Source of the DNA: a virus
Reading direction: 5' to 3' (one strand)
DNA length: 64,000 nucleotides
Virus record (IMG/VR): IMGVR_UViG_3300031715_000002
Span: 32,200-96,199 of that record
The translations under genes were made by a program, and so were the position numbers. The notes beneath the pieces were generated by a model, which had not been told where the DNA came from, did no database searches, and was given only the letters and a program-made list of their open reading frames with translations. Shown here piece by piece: positions 1-7,101 of this stretch. The stretch's first letter is position 1. Every line of letters begins with the position of its first letter.

Positions 1-38
1 CAGGTAAATGCGCACGGCGGCATGGGTGAGACGGGCAT
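1..38 (-). CDS. 5' end of an unidentified gene, cut by window edge
   Basis: An ATG at 38 is preceded, on the minus strand, by a GGAGG Shine-Dalgarno at about 48-52 with suitable spacing, and the frame stays open to the window edge (starts MPVSPMPP). It would be the next gene downstream of the two small genes that follow TerL. The portal gene is expected near here but nothing in these 12 codons identifies it. Seen: ribosome site and open frame. Inferred: that it is a gene. Confidence 0.3.
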   Translation of the reverse strand, partial: MPVSPMPPCAFT

Positions 39-58
39 CCGTCGTGACCTCCCACGGG

Positions 59-135
59 ATTCTGGAATATTGGGGCTTAGGCGTCAAAAGTGTGGCCTTC
101 TACTGGTACACCACTGTGGCCTTGTACCGGTACAC
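59..135 (-). promoter_or_regulatory. Candidate leftward promoter with an upstream direct repeat
   Basis: Reading the minus strand, TTGACG (87-82) and CAGAAT (64-59) are 17 bases apart. Directly upstream lie two copies of a 20-base element (92-111 and 116-135), 18 of 20 bases identical and offset by 24 bases, each carrying a GTAC-rich core. The predicted start falls close to the GGAGG of the gene at 1-38. The repeats could be operators or packaging-site repeats; function is inferred. Confidence 0.35.
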
Positions 136-151
136 GTACATACACAAACTA

Positions 152-343
152 TTACGCAGTACGCGAGAACCGCATGGCAATGCGATGAAGTTCGGCGAGA
201 TATGCGCGGTATGATCGGATTTGCTCACGCTCTTTGGCGTAGCAGTCTCCACAGACACCATGGCGCATCCTGCCGTTGGCATGGTGGCATCGGTCGCAGA
301 CCTTCCGCTCTCCCCGCTTGTCGATTACGCTGAATCCGCTCAT
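152..343 (-). CDS. Small zinc-ribbon-like protein
   Basis: A 63-residue basic protein with two CxxC pairs (CDRC and CGDC, about 13 residues between the pairs), the pattern of a small zinc ribbon. I chose the ATG at 343 because AGGAA lies about nine bases upstream; a longer reading to 433 adds only a low-complexity arginine- and serine-rich lead. It follows the 81-residue gene in the same direction, downstream of TerL. Small zinc-ribbon proteins near terminase are sometimes HNH nucleases, but I see no HNH residues, so function is left open. Confidence 0.55.
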   Translation of the reverse strand: MSGFSVIDKRGERKVCDRCHHANGRMRHGVCGDCYAKEREQIRSYRAYLAELHRIAMRFSRTA

Positions 344-354
344 AGCGTTAATTC

Positions 355-600
355 CTACAGAGACGCCATGCACTCCATTGGGATATCTGCTGCATCTTCT
401 TCTGGACGATAGGCCGGAACTTCGGAGACGCACTCAAAAATGCAGATCCCTCTGCTCTCAAGTTTCAAATTCCGAGCTTTCTTTTCGCACTCCCCCAGGG
501 AATCGAACCATTCGACCATGCAGCCGAACGGATTTATGAACATGTACTTGTTTTTCATCACAGCCCTTAGCGCATCACTCGCTACTCGCGCAGTTTTCAT
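355..600 (-). CDS. Hypothetical protein
   Basis: An 81-residue protein of unknown role between TerL and the small zinc-ribbon gene. Its central part (MVEWFDSLGECEKKA) and the mixed hydrophilic composition are coding-like, and it is co-directional with its neighbours with only short gaps. There is no recognisable domain, signal peptide or membrane segment. Genes in this place in phages are often small virion-assembly or regulatory proteins, but that is context only. Confidence 0.6.
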   Translation of the reverse strand: MKTARVASDALRAVMKNKYMFINPFGCMVEWFDSLGECEKKARNLKLESRGICIFECVSEVPAYRPEEDAADIPMECMASL

Positions 601-629
601 TTTACGCTACTGCGCACTAACGTATAGGA

Positions 630-1928
630 CTACCCCCGATTCCTCTGCATCCGGTACGGACTCGTCCAACCCTCTGGTTTTGTTGTATTTGAGGACATTG
701 AGAGGTTTGCCGCCATGAAGGAACCGAACTGCTTGCCAGCAGATAGTACTTCTTTGGCCTTCGCTACACCCTGCCAGCCGATTGCGAGCGCCATCACCAA
801 ATCGTCATGCCCCCCGGCCGGCGCCGAGTACTTCATCAGGCCGCCAGCGCCAGGCTTACCCTCAAACGCCTGCAATTCGCCAATCAGTGCCGGGTCATTC
901 GGAATCTTGATTTCGCAGCGCTCGAAGGCCAGAGCCAAGGATTGAATGATCTCAGACTTGCTGGCGTAGGTCGTGGTGAATGCCTGAACCTTCAAGCCGT
1001 CGTTGGCAAGCTGCTCAATAACCGGCTGGCCCATGGAGTTCGCTTCAGCGATGATGAGCGGTTTGCCGTGACGCAGATACATGGCCTGTAGCCGGCCACG
1101 CTGAAGGCTGTACTCGATGCCCCGGAACCGGTCAAGTTCCAACACCTTGCCATCTTCGCTGATGCACGCAAACACGGTGTAGTCGTTCACTCGGCCCCAG
1201 TCCACACCGATGCACGACGGCACACCTTCGAGCGGTTGCACCGATACTGCATCCATGATCTTGCGGAAAACCGCGCCTTGCCACGTGACGAACTGCGCAA
1301 GCCCCTCCTGAGCAAAAGCCAGATCCGTCATATCCCGCTTCATCGCCTCGATCTCTGATGGCAACGTATGCGGGTTCATGTGGCTCGGCATCTGCCAGGA
1401 GCACCACTCTGGCTTTAGCGGATCTTGCCCGTAGGTGAACAGGATATAGAAATCATTAGCCGTGCCGCGCGGTGTGCTCAGAAACCAAGCATCGCCCTGG
1501 TAATCCATTAGTTGCGAACGCAGGTTGAGTTCCCACGCCGTTTTGAGGTTACTCACTTTGGCCGCCTCATCCACCACAATGCGAGCGTAAGCGCGACCGC
1601 GACCCGAATCGGCATCGTTTAGTGACCAGCCCTCAATCACGCCGCCACCAATAATTTCCATGCGGTGATCTTTATCTGACTTGCCTACAATTACTTCTCT
1701 CAGCGTATGACAAAGTGCGCGCCAAACGTCCTCCAAATCTTTGTACGTCGGCGCGAACCACGCAGCGGGCTTACCCTTCAGTGCCGGATGGATTACCCGA
1801 TCCATTCCCAGTGTCGTCTTGCCGAACCGCCGGCCGCAATCCACTACCGTAAACCGCTTCGATTGCTGGATGATCTCCATTTGTGCCGGGTGCGGTTGCG
1901 GGAGCACCAATTGAATGTTCTTGCTCAT
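630..1928 (-). CDS. terL: Terminase large subunit
   Basis: The 432-residue motor of DNA packaging: an N-terminal ATPase drives DNA into the prohead and a C-terminal RNase H-fold nuclease cuts the concatemer. Visible motifs are Walker A GRRFGKTT (about 32-39), Walker B with the catalytic acid in RIVVDEAA (about 114-121), a coupling-motif region near LSTPRG, then nuclease acids in GVDWG (about 242), AEAN (about 290) and HDD near the C-terminus. Length is normal for the family. The start MSKNIQLVLPQPHPAQ places Walker A at the usual distance, so I keep it although the upstream small-subunit frame overlaps it by 158 bases. Its transcription runs toward the left edge. Confidence 0.95.
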   Translation of the reverse strand: MSKNIQLVLPQPHPAQMEIIQQSKRFTVVDCGRRFGKTTLGMDRVIHPALKGKPAAWFAPTYKDLEDVWRALCHTLREVIVGKSDKDHRMEIIGGGVIEGWSLNDADSGRGRAYARIVVDEAAKVSNLKTAWELNLRSQLMDYQGDAWFLSTPRGTANDFYILFTYGQDPLKPEWCSWQMPSHMNPHTLPSEIEAMKRDMTDLAFAQEGLAQFVTWQGAVFRKIMDAVSVQPLEGVPSCIGVDWGRVNDYTVFACISEDGKVLELDRFRGIEYSLQRGRLQAMYLRHGKPLIIAEANSMGQPVIEQLANDGLKVQAFTTTYASKSEIIQSLALAFERCEIKIPNDPALIGELQAFEGKPGAGGLMKYSAPAGGHDDLVMALAIGWQGVAKAKEVLSAGKQFGSFMAANLSMSSNTTKPEGWTSPYRMQRNRG

Positions 1929-2559
1929 GGCCGTTGCCGTTCGTAACGATTACCGTGCTGCGGGTTAGTTTGGTGTCGAGATGCTGGTAGGTGACAGTGA
2001 CGTTGACATCGCCGCCTGCCTTGATGCCTTCATCCCACTGGCCCATCTCGACAGCAATTTGTTTCTCATGCTCACGGAGTTCTCTCAGCAGTCCAGTGTC
2101 TACCGGGTACTCTGGGATCAGTTTCGAGATTTCAACGAACTGCGTCTTGCCATCGACGACACGCTGCTCTGTGACGCGAGCCGATTTGAACTCCACTGCC
2201 ACGAGGCCGGTATCTCCGCCAGGAATCTCAGGCCGGTTGTAGACTTTGGCGCGTGCCTCGATAACCTTGTCCAGGCCCGTGCATCGCTTGTCTAGAGCTT
2301 GGATGCGCTTGTGGCGCAATGCCCGCCCGGAGTTTTCGGTCCTGCGGATGATTTTGGCAAGCTCGGATTGGATGCGGGCCTGGAATTCAGGATAGGTTTT
2401 CCACATCCTGATGGCACGGTCAGTGCAGCCAACCTGTGACCCGATTCCAGCATCGGTGAGCACGTCTTCTGCGAGCATTTGGGCTGCGCGCTCACGCTTT
2501 GGCGTCCACTTCCAAGGCTCCAAAGCCTTTGTTTCTGCGGGGTTTAAGCTACGATCCAT
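1771..2559 (-). CDS. Terminase small subunit-like DNA-binding protein
   Basis: A 262-residue protein directly upstream of TerL. The N-terminal third (about 18-55: KRERAAQMLAEDVLTDAGIG followed by CTDRAIRMW) reads as a helix-turn-helix of the type found in small terminase subunits, which recognise the packaging site and load TerL. The middle is charged and probably helical. The last 50 or so residues (rich in G, N, T, P) come entirely from the 158-base overlap with terL in another frame, so the true C-terminus may be shorter or the overlap may couple translation. Identity rests on position and the HTH; confidence is moderate to good. Confidence 0.7.
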   Translation of the reverse strand: MDRSLNPAETKALEPWKWTPKRERAAQMLAEDVLTDAGIGSQVGCTDRAIRMWKTYPEFQARIQSELAKIIRRTENSGRALRHKRIQALDKRCTGLDKVIEARAKVYNRPEIPGGDTGLVAVEFKSARVTEQRVVDGKTQFVEISKLIPEYPVDTGLLRELREHEKQIAVEMGQWDEGIKAGGDVNVTVTYQHLDTKLTRSTVIVTNGNGHEQEHSIGAPATAPGTNGDHPAIEAVYGSGLRPAVRQDDTGNGSGNPSGTEG

Positions 2560-2598
2560 AGGAAAATAACGGCAGGGCTATTGTATTAGCCCTGCTTA

Positions 2599-3210
2599 TT
2601 ATGCAGCATGTGCTTTATCGCCCAAACTAAACTTGCAACCGCACTCTGGGCAAGTGATCTGATTGGAGCCGCTGCCACTTCCGAGCGAAAGCGGGTCGTC
2701 ACCGCCGAAAGGGATGCCGACGGAAAGTTGGTCCAACAGGTCCGTCAAGCCTGGAGTGAGATTGGCCCCGAGGTCACTCTGGCGGATGTCACCGATGAGG
2801 GAATCGAGCAAGGATTGGTCTGTGCCTGCCATGGCGGCAATCGGGTCCATGGAAGCGAGCGCTAGTTTTTCTTCTGCTTCCGAAAGCTCCACGTAAGTGA
2901 TTGGGACTGTCGGCTGATTGCTGCTGATGGCCATCGCGATTCGCAAATGCCCATCGACCACGTGCTGAGTGGTAATGTTCACTACTACATTCTGGATCAC
3001 GCCGATGGTTTCAAGCGTGCCAGCGAGCGCTTCCTGTTGCGCTTGAGGATGCAAGCGAAAGTTGAAAGGGTTGCTTAAAAGTTGATCTGGCGCTTCCTCG
3101 CCGTAGCCACGGATTCTGTTTTTCCAGACAACTGGGCCGGTTAACGGTTGGCCGTTCTGCGCCTGCTTTTCCTTCGCCAAGTGGCGAGCGCCGCGTTGCT
3201 CACGCATCAA
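2599..3210 (-). CDS. ParB/Sulfiredoxin-fold nuclease-like protein with zinc ribbon
   Basis: A 203-residue protein. The N-terminal half holds the ParB-type core: NPFNFRLHP, then VIQNVVVN and the signature VDGHLR (about 86-91), where family members bind CTP or act as a nuclease. The C-terminus carries CPECGCKF, half of a zinc ribbon. ParB-domain proteins often sit beside phage terminases and adenine methylases; they may help choose the packaging site or act in DNA modification. Two ATG codons lie at the start; the gene overlaps the upstream 66-residue gene by four bases (ATGA). The precise role here is not determined. Confidence 0.75.
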   Translation of the reverse strand: MMREQRGARHLAKEKQAQNGQPLTGPVVWKNRIRGYGEEAPDQLLSNPFNFRLHPQAQQEALAGTLETIGVIQNVVVNITTQHVVDGHLRIAMAISSNQPTVPITYVELSEAEEKLALASMDPIAAMAGTDQSLLDSLIGDIRQSDLGANLTPGLTDLLDQLSVGIPFGGDDPLSLGSGSGSNQITCPECGCKFSLGDKAHAA

Positions 3211-3407
3211 CCGCCCACCTGATCAATACGCGCCGGAAAAATTTTCATTGAGACGACGGCCACTCCATCCTCGTAGGACAGCGAGAGGCTGCCATATAAG
3301 ATTGAAGAGTCAAACGAATCTCCGCTTTCGATGTCGAATGGCTGCAAGACCACGGACGCTCTGCCAAGCACATCTTGCTTCCTGATAATTCTCAGGCCAA
3401 TTTGCAT
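3207..3407 (-). CDS. Hypothetical protein
   Basis: A 66-residue protein that looks like a small beta-rich fold (alternating hydrophobic residues in ASVVLQPFDIESGD and YGSLSLSYEDGVAVVSMKIF). It overlaps the ParB-like gene by an ATGA, which implies translational coupling. No family is recognised. It belongs to the leftward TerS/TerL transcription unit. Confidence 0.6.
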   Translation of the reverse strand: MQIGLRIIRKQDVLGRASVVLQPFDIESGDSFDSSILYGSLSLSYEDGVAVVSMKIFPARIDQVGG

Positions 3408-3429
3408 ATCGCTTCAGGATACCGCCGTT

Positions 3430-3786
3430 TTACGCCCCCATCCCCATCTGAATTCGGTAGCCCATGTGCTTCAACCAGTCTATCGAAACTGAGAGCACTG
3501 GCATTTCCGACTGGCGGTTGAGTTCGTGATATTCGCGGCGGGTGCGCTGGTAGATCGGGCAATCTGGCGTGACACGCACCGGCATGGCGAAGGCTTCTTT
3601 GGCCTGGATGTACTTGACACGCGACCGCGACCCGCCCACGAGGAACATGCCGGTCAAGATGAACAGCTTGGCGTCCTCGAAAGGAACATCGGCAACGAAC
3701 TTGCGCTCATGGTCCAAGTACATGACGCTCTGTGCTTTAGTGGCGGATACCGCATCCGCAATGTGTTTTTCTTGGAGGAGTGCCAT
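3430..3786 (-). CDS. Hypothetical protein (start uncertain)
   Basis: A protein of 118 residues if the ATG at 3786 is used (MALLQEKHIADAVS...). An in-frame GTG at 3870 would add 28 residues that look non-coding (serine, arginine and glycine rich); neither start has a clear Shine-Dalgarno. The body contains VADVPFEDAKLFILTGMFLVGGSRSR followed by basic residues and TPDCPIYQRTRREYHELNRQ. No domain is recognised. It is the first gene of the leftward TerS/TerL unit, divergent from the rightward operon at 4028. Confidence 0.55.
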   Translation of the reverse strand: MALLQEKHIADAVSATKAQSVMYLDHERKFVADVPFEDAKLFILTGMFLVGGSRSRVKYIQAKEAFAMPVRVTPDCPIYQRTRREYHELNRQSEMPVLSVSIDWLKHMGYRIQMGMGA

Positions 3787-3962
3787 CGGAAGGAATTTTG
3801 ACCGGCTGGAAATAGAACCGCCCCGCGGTGTCGGGCTACCGCAGGTGATTCTATCCAGCCACGCGCTCACAGCTTAGCGGACCCGCGCGTCGGCCCGTAG
3901 TGCGGTGATTGCTTAGGACGTTGTGCCCTTTGGCATTTCGTAAGCGATTGTACCTTATAGCG

Positions 3963-4017
3963 CAATGGTAATGGAAGAAAAATGCCATTGACTCCACAGG
4001 ATTACATGTTATATCCT
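3963..4017 (+). promoter_or_regulatory. Rightward promoter with inverted repeat over the -35
   Basis: TTGACT at 3988-3993 is followed after 16 bases by TATATC (4010-4015), or after 18 bases by TATCCT (4012-4017). A perfect 6-base inverted repeat, CAATGG (3963-3968) and CCATTG (3985-3990), overlaps the -35 and may be an operator. The first ATG of the downstream HTH gene is at 4028, so the leader would be very short. This is the only clear start signal in the divergent gap between the leftward packaging genes and the rightward operon. Confidence 0.55.
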
Positions 4018-4027
4018 ATGTTGTCTC

Positions 4028-4225
4028 ATGATTCCATCGAAGCCGCACCCAAAGCGCTCCACAGACCCTCAGATGGACGGCTACCTCACACCACAGCAGG
4101 CGGCCAAGGCGATAGGCGTCACGCGGAGGACCATCTACAGAATGATCTCAACTCATAAGCTCAAGGCGCGGCAACCCAGCGGCCCACATGGGGTGTGGCG
4201 GATAAGGCGGGAGGATCTACCGTGA
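4028..4225 (+). CDS. Excisionase/MerR-like helix-turn-helix protein
   Basis: A 65-residue DNA-binding protein. YLTPQQAAKAIGVTRRTIYR (about 17-36) followed by MISTHKLKARQPS and VWRIRREDL is the classic HTH_17/excisionase layout: a helix-turn-helix, a short wing and a final RxxDL. Such proteins act as excisionases or small repressors and activators. It is the first gene of the plus-strand operon and lies under a good promoter, so it may regulate itself. No integrase is seen in the window, so an excisionase role cannot be claimed. An internal ATG at 4073 is an alternative start. Confidence 0.75.
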   Translation: MIPSKPHPKRSTDPQMDGYLTPQQAAKAIGVTRRTIYRMISTHKLKARQPSGPHGVWRIRREDLP

Positions 4226-4467
4226 CCGGTGAACTGCAAGAGATGTACATCGCTCTCGGGATATCTCTGTTGTCTCTTATCGCGAGTTGTATCGTACTTA
4301 GAATCCCACACCGCCTGTTTCACCAGTGGGAAAAGTGGCAGGAGATTCCACCAGACCCAATTGGCATTCAATCCCTGTACTTGATTCAAGAGCGCTGCTG
4401 CAAGACGTGCGGGCTGAATAAAGATGAGGTGATCGACAAGGTTACCGGGAGGTTGGCGTTGCTATGA
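4222..4467 (+). CDS. Small membrane protein with CxxC motif
   Basis: I start it at GTG 4222, inside a GTGA overlap with the HTH gene and after GGGAGGATC; a longer frame from 4195 lacks such a site. The 81-residue product has one strong membrane segment near the N-terminus (YIALGISLLSLIASCIVL, about 9-26), then a cytoplasmic part containing CCKTCG, a possible metal or redox site. It overlaps the next gene by ATGA. No family is recognised. Confidence 0.6.
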   Translation: MTGELQEMYIALGISLLSLIASCIVLRIPHRLFHQWEKWQEIPPDPIGIQSLYLIQERCCKTCGLNKDEVIDKVTGRLALL

Positions 4468-4613
4468 CTATGCTCCAGGACGCCATCGCGCGCGTTTACC
4501 GGCAGTTGCAGTATGCACTTGACCGCCGAGAACTGAACGCCAAAGAGCGTCGCCTGTTTGAGATTACGAGGGCCGCTACGGAGCGATACAGCCGAGAGGA
4601 AACGAGGAAATAA
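4464..4613 (+). CDS. Small basic helical protein
   Basis: A 49-residue gene that starts in the ATGA overlap with the membrane-protein gene and ends at TAA 4613. The product (MTMLQDAIARVYRQL...) is highly charged and likely one or two helices (RRELNAKERRLFEITRAATE). The codon pattern and tight coupling on both sides support it; no function can be assigned. Confidence 0.55.
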   Translation: MTMLQDAIARVYRQLQYALDRRELNAKERRLFEITRAATERYSREETRK

Positions 4614-4617
4614 AGTC

Positions 4618-4749
4618 ATGTTCTTTCGCGTCCAAGCCGCGCCACGCCGCGCTGAAGCACCGACTGATACTCAGGGGCCTGCCAGCAATTCGGAAGGCGC
4701 AGAACGCCCACGGCACATCGACGCATGGAATCCGAGCGGCAAGGTGTAG
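4618..4749 (+). CDS. Very small hypothetical protein
   Basis: A 43-residue frame starting at ATG 4618 with a good GAGGAAA ribosome site ten bases upstream, four bases after the previous stop. The sequence (MFFRVQAAPRRAEAP...) is low in structure and rich in P, A, E and R. It ends just before a terminator-like hairpin. Supported mainly by the ribosome site and position. Confidence 0.4.
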   Translation: MFFRVQAAPRRAEAPTDTQGPASNSEGAERPRHIDAWNPSGKV

Positions 4750-4763
4750 GGATACCCCCAAAC

Positions 4764-4797
4764 GCGGGGAGTACCTAACTCGTACTACCCGCATCTT
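4764..4797 (+). terminator. Candidate intrinsic terminator or attenuator
   Basis: A stem of about ten pairs with two single-base bulges: arms GCGGGGAGTAC (4764-4774) and GTACTACCCGC (4782-4792), 7-base loop, followed by ATCTTTTC. It lies between the small genes and the OB-fold gene, so it may reduce read-through or act as an attenuator before the internal promoter. Confidence 0.45.
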
Positions 4798-4802
4798 TTC
4801 CC

Positions 4803-4831
4803 TTGCAATGATCGCTATCCAAGCGCAGAAT
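4803..4831 (+). promoter_or_regulatory. Candidate internal promoter of the OB-fold gene
   Basis: TTGCAA (4803-4808) and CAGAAT (4826-4831) are 17 bases apart, 78 bases before the ATG at 4909. The -35 matches the TTGCAA of the strong promoter at 6967, which suggests a shared class of promoter, but the -10 is weak. Confidence 0.35.
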
Positions 4832-4908
4832 GAGAATTGCCAAGCGGTTCCTACACACTCTGGATCAGAGCAAAAGGTGCTGAGAACCGTGAGGCAAATT
4901 TTACTCAT

Positions 4909-6264
4909 ATGACACCAACAGCAGATCGTCCCACCACGCCGGAAGGCAACCTGATCTACCGTATCCCCGAGGGCAACATGGAGGCCCTTAAGGTTCGGGT
5001 TGAGAAACTGAACCGCCGCGCCGCCAAGCTGCACATGGGGCCGCTGGTGCTGTCTGAGATCGGCGAGGCATTCGAGACGCGCGTAAAGCACGCCGATTCG
5101 ACTGGCGACTTCGGCCCGCGCCGCCGCATCGAGTATCAGTTACGCTTTGCCCTCGTGACACTCACTGGAAACTGCCCGCGCGTCAACGGTTGGGCCATGG
5201 CCGCTACCATTCAGCACGAAGATGGCGGAAATATTCTGCGCACCGTGCCGGGATTTGAAACCAGCCTGCCGCTTGAGTATCGTACCGCCGAAACTGGATG
5301 CGATCATTGCCAAACCAAACGCATCCGCAAGGACACCTATGTCCTTCAGTCCGAAACCGGCGAATGGAAGCAGGTCGGGCGCAACTGCCTTGCCGATTTC
5401 TTGCGCACCGAGAACGCAGCGGGATTGGCTGAATACGCCGAACTGCTTGCGGGGCTGGACGGCGAGCTTGGCGCTTACGAGGATGAGGGTTTCGGCGGCT
5501 CTGGCATCCGGGTTTACTGGAACACGCTAACGTTGCTCACCCAGGTTGCTTGCTGCGTACGCGCCGATGGATGGTGCTCTCGGACAGAGGCGCGGAACTC
5601 TTATGTTCCCAAGTGCGCTACGGTAGACGCCGCGCTCAATTGCTTCGACCAGAACTTCTGGGACCGGCTCACGGCCAGCAAGCAAGCTGCGTACACCCCG
5701 ACCGAAGAGGATAAAGCCAAGGCAACCGGCGCTATCGAATGGGCACAATCGCTCTCAGCCGATGTCACCAACGATTACCTCTGGAACATTCGCGTCGTCA
5801 GCCAGCGTGAGCAGATTGGCCCGCGCGAAGCCGGCTTGGCCGGTTCCATCATCGCCGCCTACAACCGCTATCTGGAACAAGAGATGGCCCGCAAGTACGA
5901 ACGCGATAATCCGAGCAACTGGTTCGGCGAAGTCGGCAAGCGCGAAGTATTCACGTTTACCGTGATGGGTTTGCGCGAAATGGAGAACGATTTTGGCCTG
6001 ACTACGCTGGTAACGTTCCGCGATGCCGCCGGCAACCGCGCGAAGTGGTTCTGCTCCGGGGAATGCAGCATGGAGGTCGGCTCCGTGGTTACGGTAAAGG
6101 CGACCGTCAAAGAGCACGACGAATATAAGGGAAGCAAGCAGACGCTGCTGAGCCGTGTGTCTCTGTACGATGCGGCCGCAGAGGCGGCGGCAAAGGCTGA
6201 AAAGAAAGTAGCCGCCAAAGCCGCTCGCAATGCAGCCAAGGCCAACTTGCAGGAGGTGGCTTAA
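4909..6264 (+). CDS. Zinc-finger and OB-fold-like phage protein
   Basis: A protein of 451 residues from ATG 4909, which has GAGG upstream; an in-frame ATG at 4837 would add 24 unlikely residues. A four-cysteine type patch, GCDHCQTKRIRKDTYVL followed by VGRNCLADFL (about 131-167), resembles a zinc-stabilised domain found in unnamed phage and plasmid proteins. The C-terminal third (about 370-430: LTTLVTFRDAAGNRAKWF, VGSVVTVKATVKEHDEYKGSKQTLLSRV) has the strand pattern of an OB-fold and suggests single-stranded nucleic acid binding. The last 30 residues are an alanine- and lysine-rich tail. A role in DNA metabolism is inferred. Confidence 0.6.
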   Translation: MTPTADRPTTPEGNLIYRIPEGNMEALKVRVEKLNRRAAKLHMGPLVLSEIGEAFETRVKHADSTGDFGPRRRIEYQLRFALVTLTGNCPRVNGWAMAATIQHEDGGNILRTVPGFETSLPLEYRTAETGCDHCQTKRIRKDTYVLQSETGEWKQVGRNCLADFLRTENAAGLAEYAELLAGLDGELGAYEDEGFGGSGIRVYWNTLTLLTQVACCVRADGWCSRTEARNSYVPKCATVDAALNCFDQNFWDRLTASKQAAYTPTEEDKAKATGAIEWAQSLSADVTNDYLWNIRVVSQREQIGPREAGLAGSIIAAYNRYLEQEMARKYERDNPSNWFGEVGKREVFTFTVMGLREMENDFGLTTLVTFRDAAGNRAKWFCSGECSMEVGSVVTVKATVKEHDEYKGSKQTLLSRVSLYDAAAEAAAKAEKKVAAKAARNAAKANLQEVA

Positions 6265-6410
6265 TGATCCGCTACACCATCACCACGAATGGCTACGGCA
6301 CCATCGAGCTTGGCGGGATGGCCGATAAGGCCATCGAGTACGAACGGGAGCGCGCCAAGATGACGGCGGGGCAGCGCGCGGCGAGCCTGTGCGCGCAGGA
6401 GAGGGACTGA
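6264..6410 (+). CDS. Very small hypothetical protein
   Basis: A 48-residue gene starting in a TAATG overlap with the OB-fold gene, whose last codons supply AGGAGG as ribosome site. The product starts MIRYTITTNGYGTIELGG and continues as a charged helix. It overlaps the next start by one base (TGATG). Translational coupling on both sides is the main evidence. Confidence 0.5.
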   Translation: MIRYTITTNGYGTIELGGMADKAIEYERERAKMTAGQRAASLCAQERD

Positions 6411-6565
6411 TGACTTGGGACGAAGAAACCGAGAACTTTCTGCCGGCCCAATGCGATTGCGGCAACTGCGATGAGTGTTGTGAGCGCGCAGTGCGCGAGA
6501 TGAACCGCGCGGGAGAGGTCGAGGAACAACAACTGGCGGTCGAACTGCCGGAGGAACTTCAATGA
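6410..6565 (+). CDS. Small acidic cysteine-rich protein
   Basis: A 51-residue acidic protein with five cysteines in a tight cluster (CDCGNCDECC, about 15-24), a likely metal site. It starts in a TGATG overlap and ends in an ATGA overlap with a membrane-protein gene. No family is known to me. Confidence 0.5.
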   Translation: MTWDEETENFLPAQCDCGNCDECCERAVREMNRAGEVEEQQLAVELPEELQ

Positions 6566-6696
6566 TCCTCTGCTCTCTCGTTTGCCTCGCTATTGTGGTC
6601 TGCCCAATCGCGCTTGGCGCGGTGCTCTGGTGGGCCGCAGAACGCACGGCACTGGTGGTCGATGAATGGCTGGAGGGACGCCATGAGTTGGATTGA
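6562..6696 (+). CDS. Very small membrane protein
   Basis: A 44-residue protein that is almost entirely one membrane segment (MILCSLVCLAIVVCPIALGA...) with a short acidic tail. It starts inside an ATGA overlap. The adjacent gene encodes another single-span peptide, so the pair could act together, for example in lysis timing or membrane signalling; this is speculation from size and pairing. Confidence 0.5.
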   Translation: MILCSLVCLAIVVCPIALGAVLWWAAERTALVVDEWLEGRHELD

Positions 6697-6808
6697 GATC
6701 ACCATAGCGTGGATCTTTGCAGTATGGATGCCGCTGTCGTTTGTGGCCGTGATGGTCTGGGCGGCATGGCAAGGAATCAAGTTTCTCGCGGCGCTGCTGC
6801 GAGGTTGA
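6683..6808 (+). CDS. Very small membrane protein
   Basis: A 41-residue protein starting at ATG 6683 with GGAGGGA upstream and overlapping the previous gene by 14 bases. One long membrane span (about 6-35, WIFAVWMPLSFVAVMVWAAW) and a short basic end. It closes the rightward operon. A holin-like or superinfection-immunity role is possible but not shown. Confidence 0.5.
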   Translation: MSWIEITIAWIFAVWMPLSFVAVMVWAAWQGIKFLAALLRG

Positions 6809-6966
6809 GCCGGGATGGCTCCCGTTAGCCCTTTGGGCGAAAGGCCAGTTGCCGGACTTACAACCGGTAGCCAACCGCCATGGTGGCAGTGCGCGAAAGC
6901 TGGCGGTGACTTTTTGCGGAAGAGTTGGGTTTTCAAGACGAAAACTCACCGAAATTTATAGCGAGT

Positions 6967-6996
6967 TTGCAAAGTTTACGGCCCTTGCCCTATAAT
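6967..6996 (+). promoter_or_regulatory. Strong sigma70-type promoter without a clear gene downstream
   Basis: TTGCAA (6967-6972) and a perfect TATAAT (6991-6996) with an 18-base spacer. The 9-mer TATAGCGAG occurs just upstream (6957-6965) and again at 7089-7097. The transcript would begin near 7003 and run straight into three stem-loops, with no convincing protein gene on this strand afterwards, so it probably drives a small RNA. Confidence 0.6.
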
Positions 6997-7003
6997 GGGG
7001 TTC

Positions 7004-7101
7004 CCAGTCTCTCCGCGGGGATTGGAAAGGTCGTATAGAGCGATACCACGGGCGGTTGCGCTATCAGCCGCCCAGTCGCTCTCAACCCTATAGCGAGGGT
7101 T
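7004..7101 (+). ncRNA. Candidate structured small RNA with three stem-loops
   Basis: Three consecutive hairpins follow the predicted start. H1: CCAGTC (7004-7009) with GATTGG (7020-7025), including one G-U pair. H2: outer stem AGAGCGA (7037-7043) with TCGCTCT (7076-7082) and inner stem GGGCGG (7050-7055) with CCGCCC (7068-7073), 12-base loop. H3: AACCCT (7084-7089) with AGGGTT (7096-7101), 6-base loop. There is no uridine run after H3, so it is not a plain terminator. It matches no RNA family I know. An antisense RNA, a protein-binding RNA or a leader are all possible. Confidence 0.45.

Noticed and set aside
4028-4225. Integrase/excisionase module and attachment site
   Set aside because: The HTH protein is excisionase-like, but no integrase, attachment core or flanking tRNA is present in the window.
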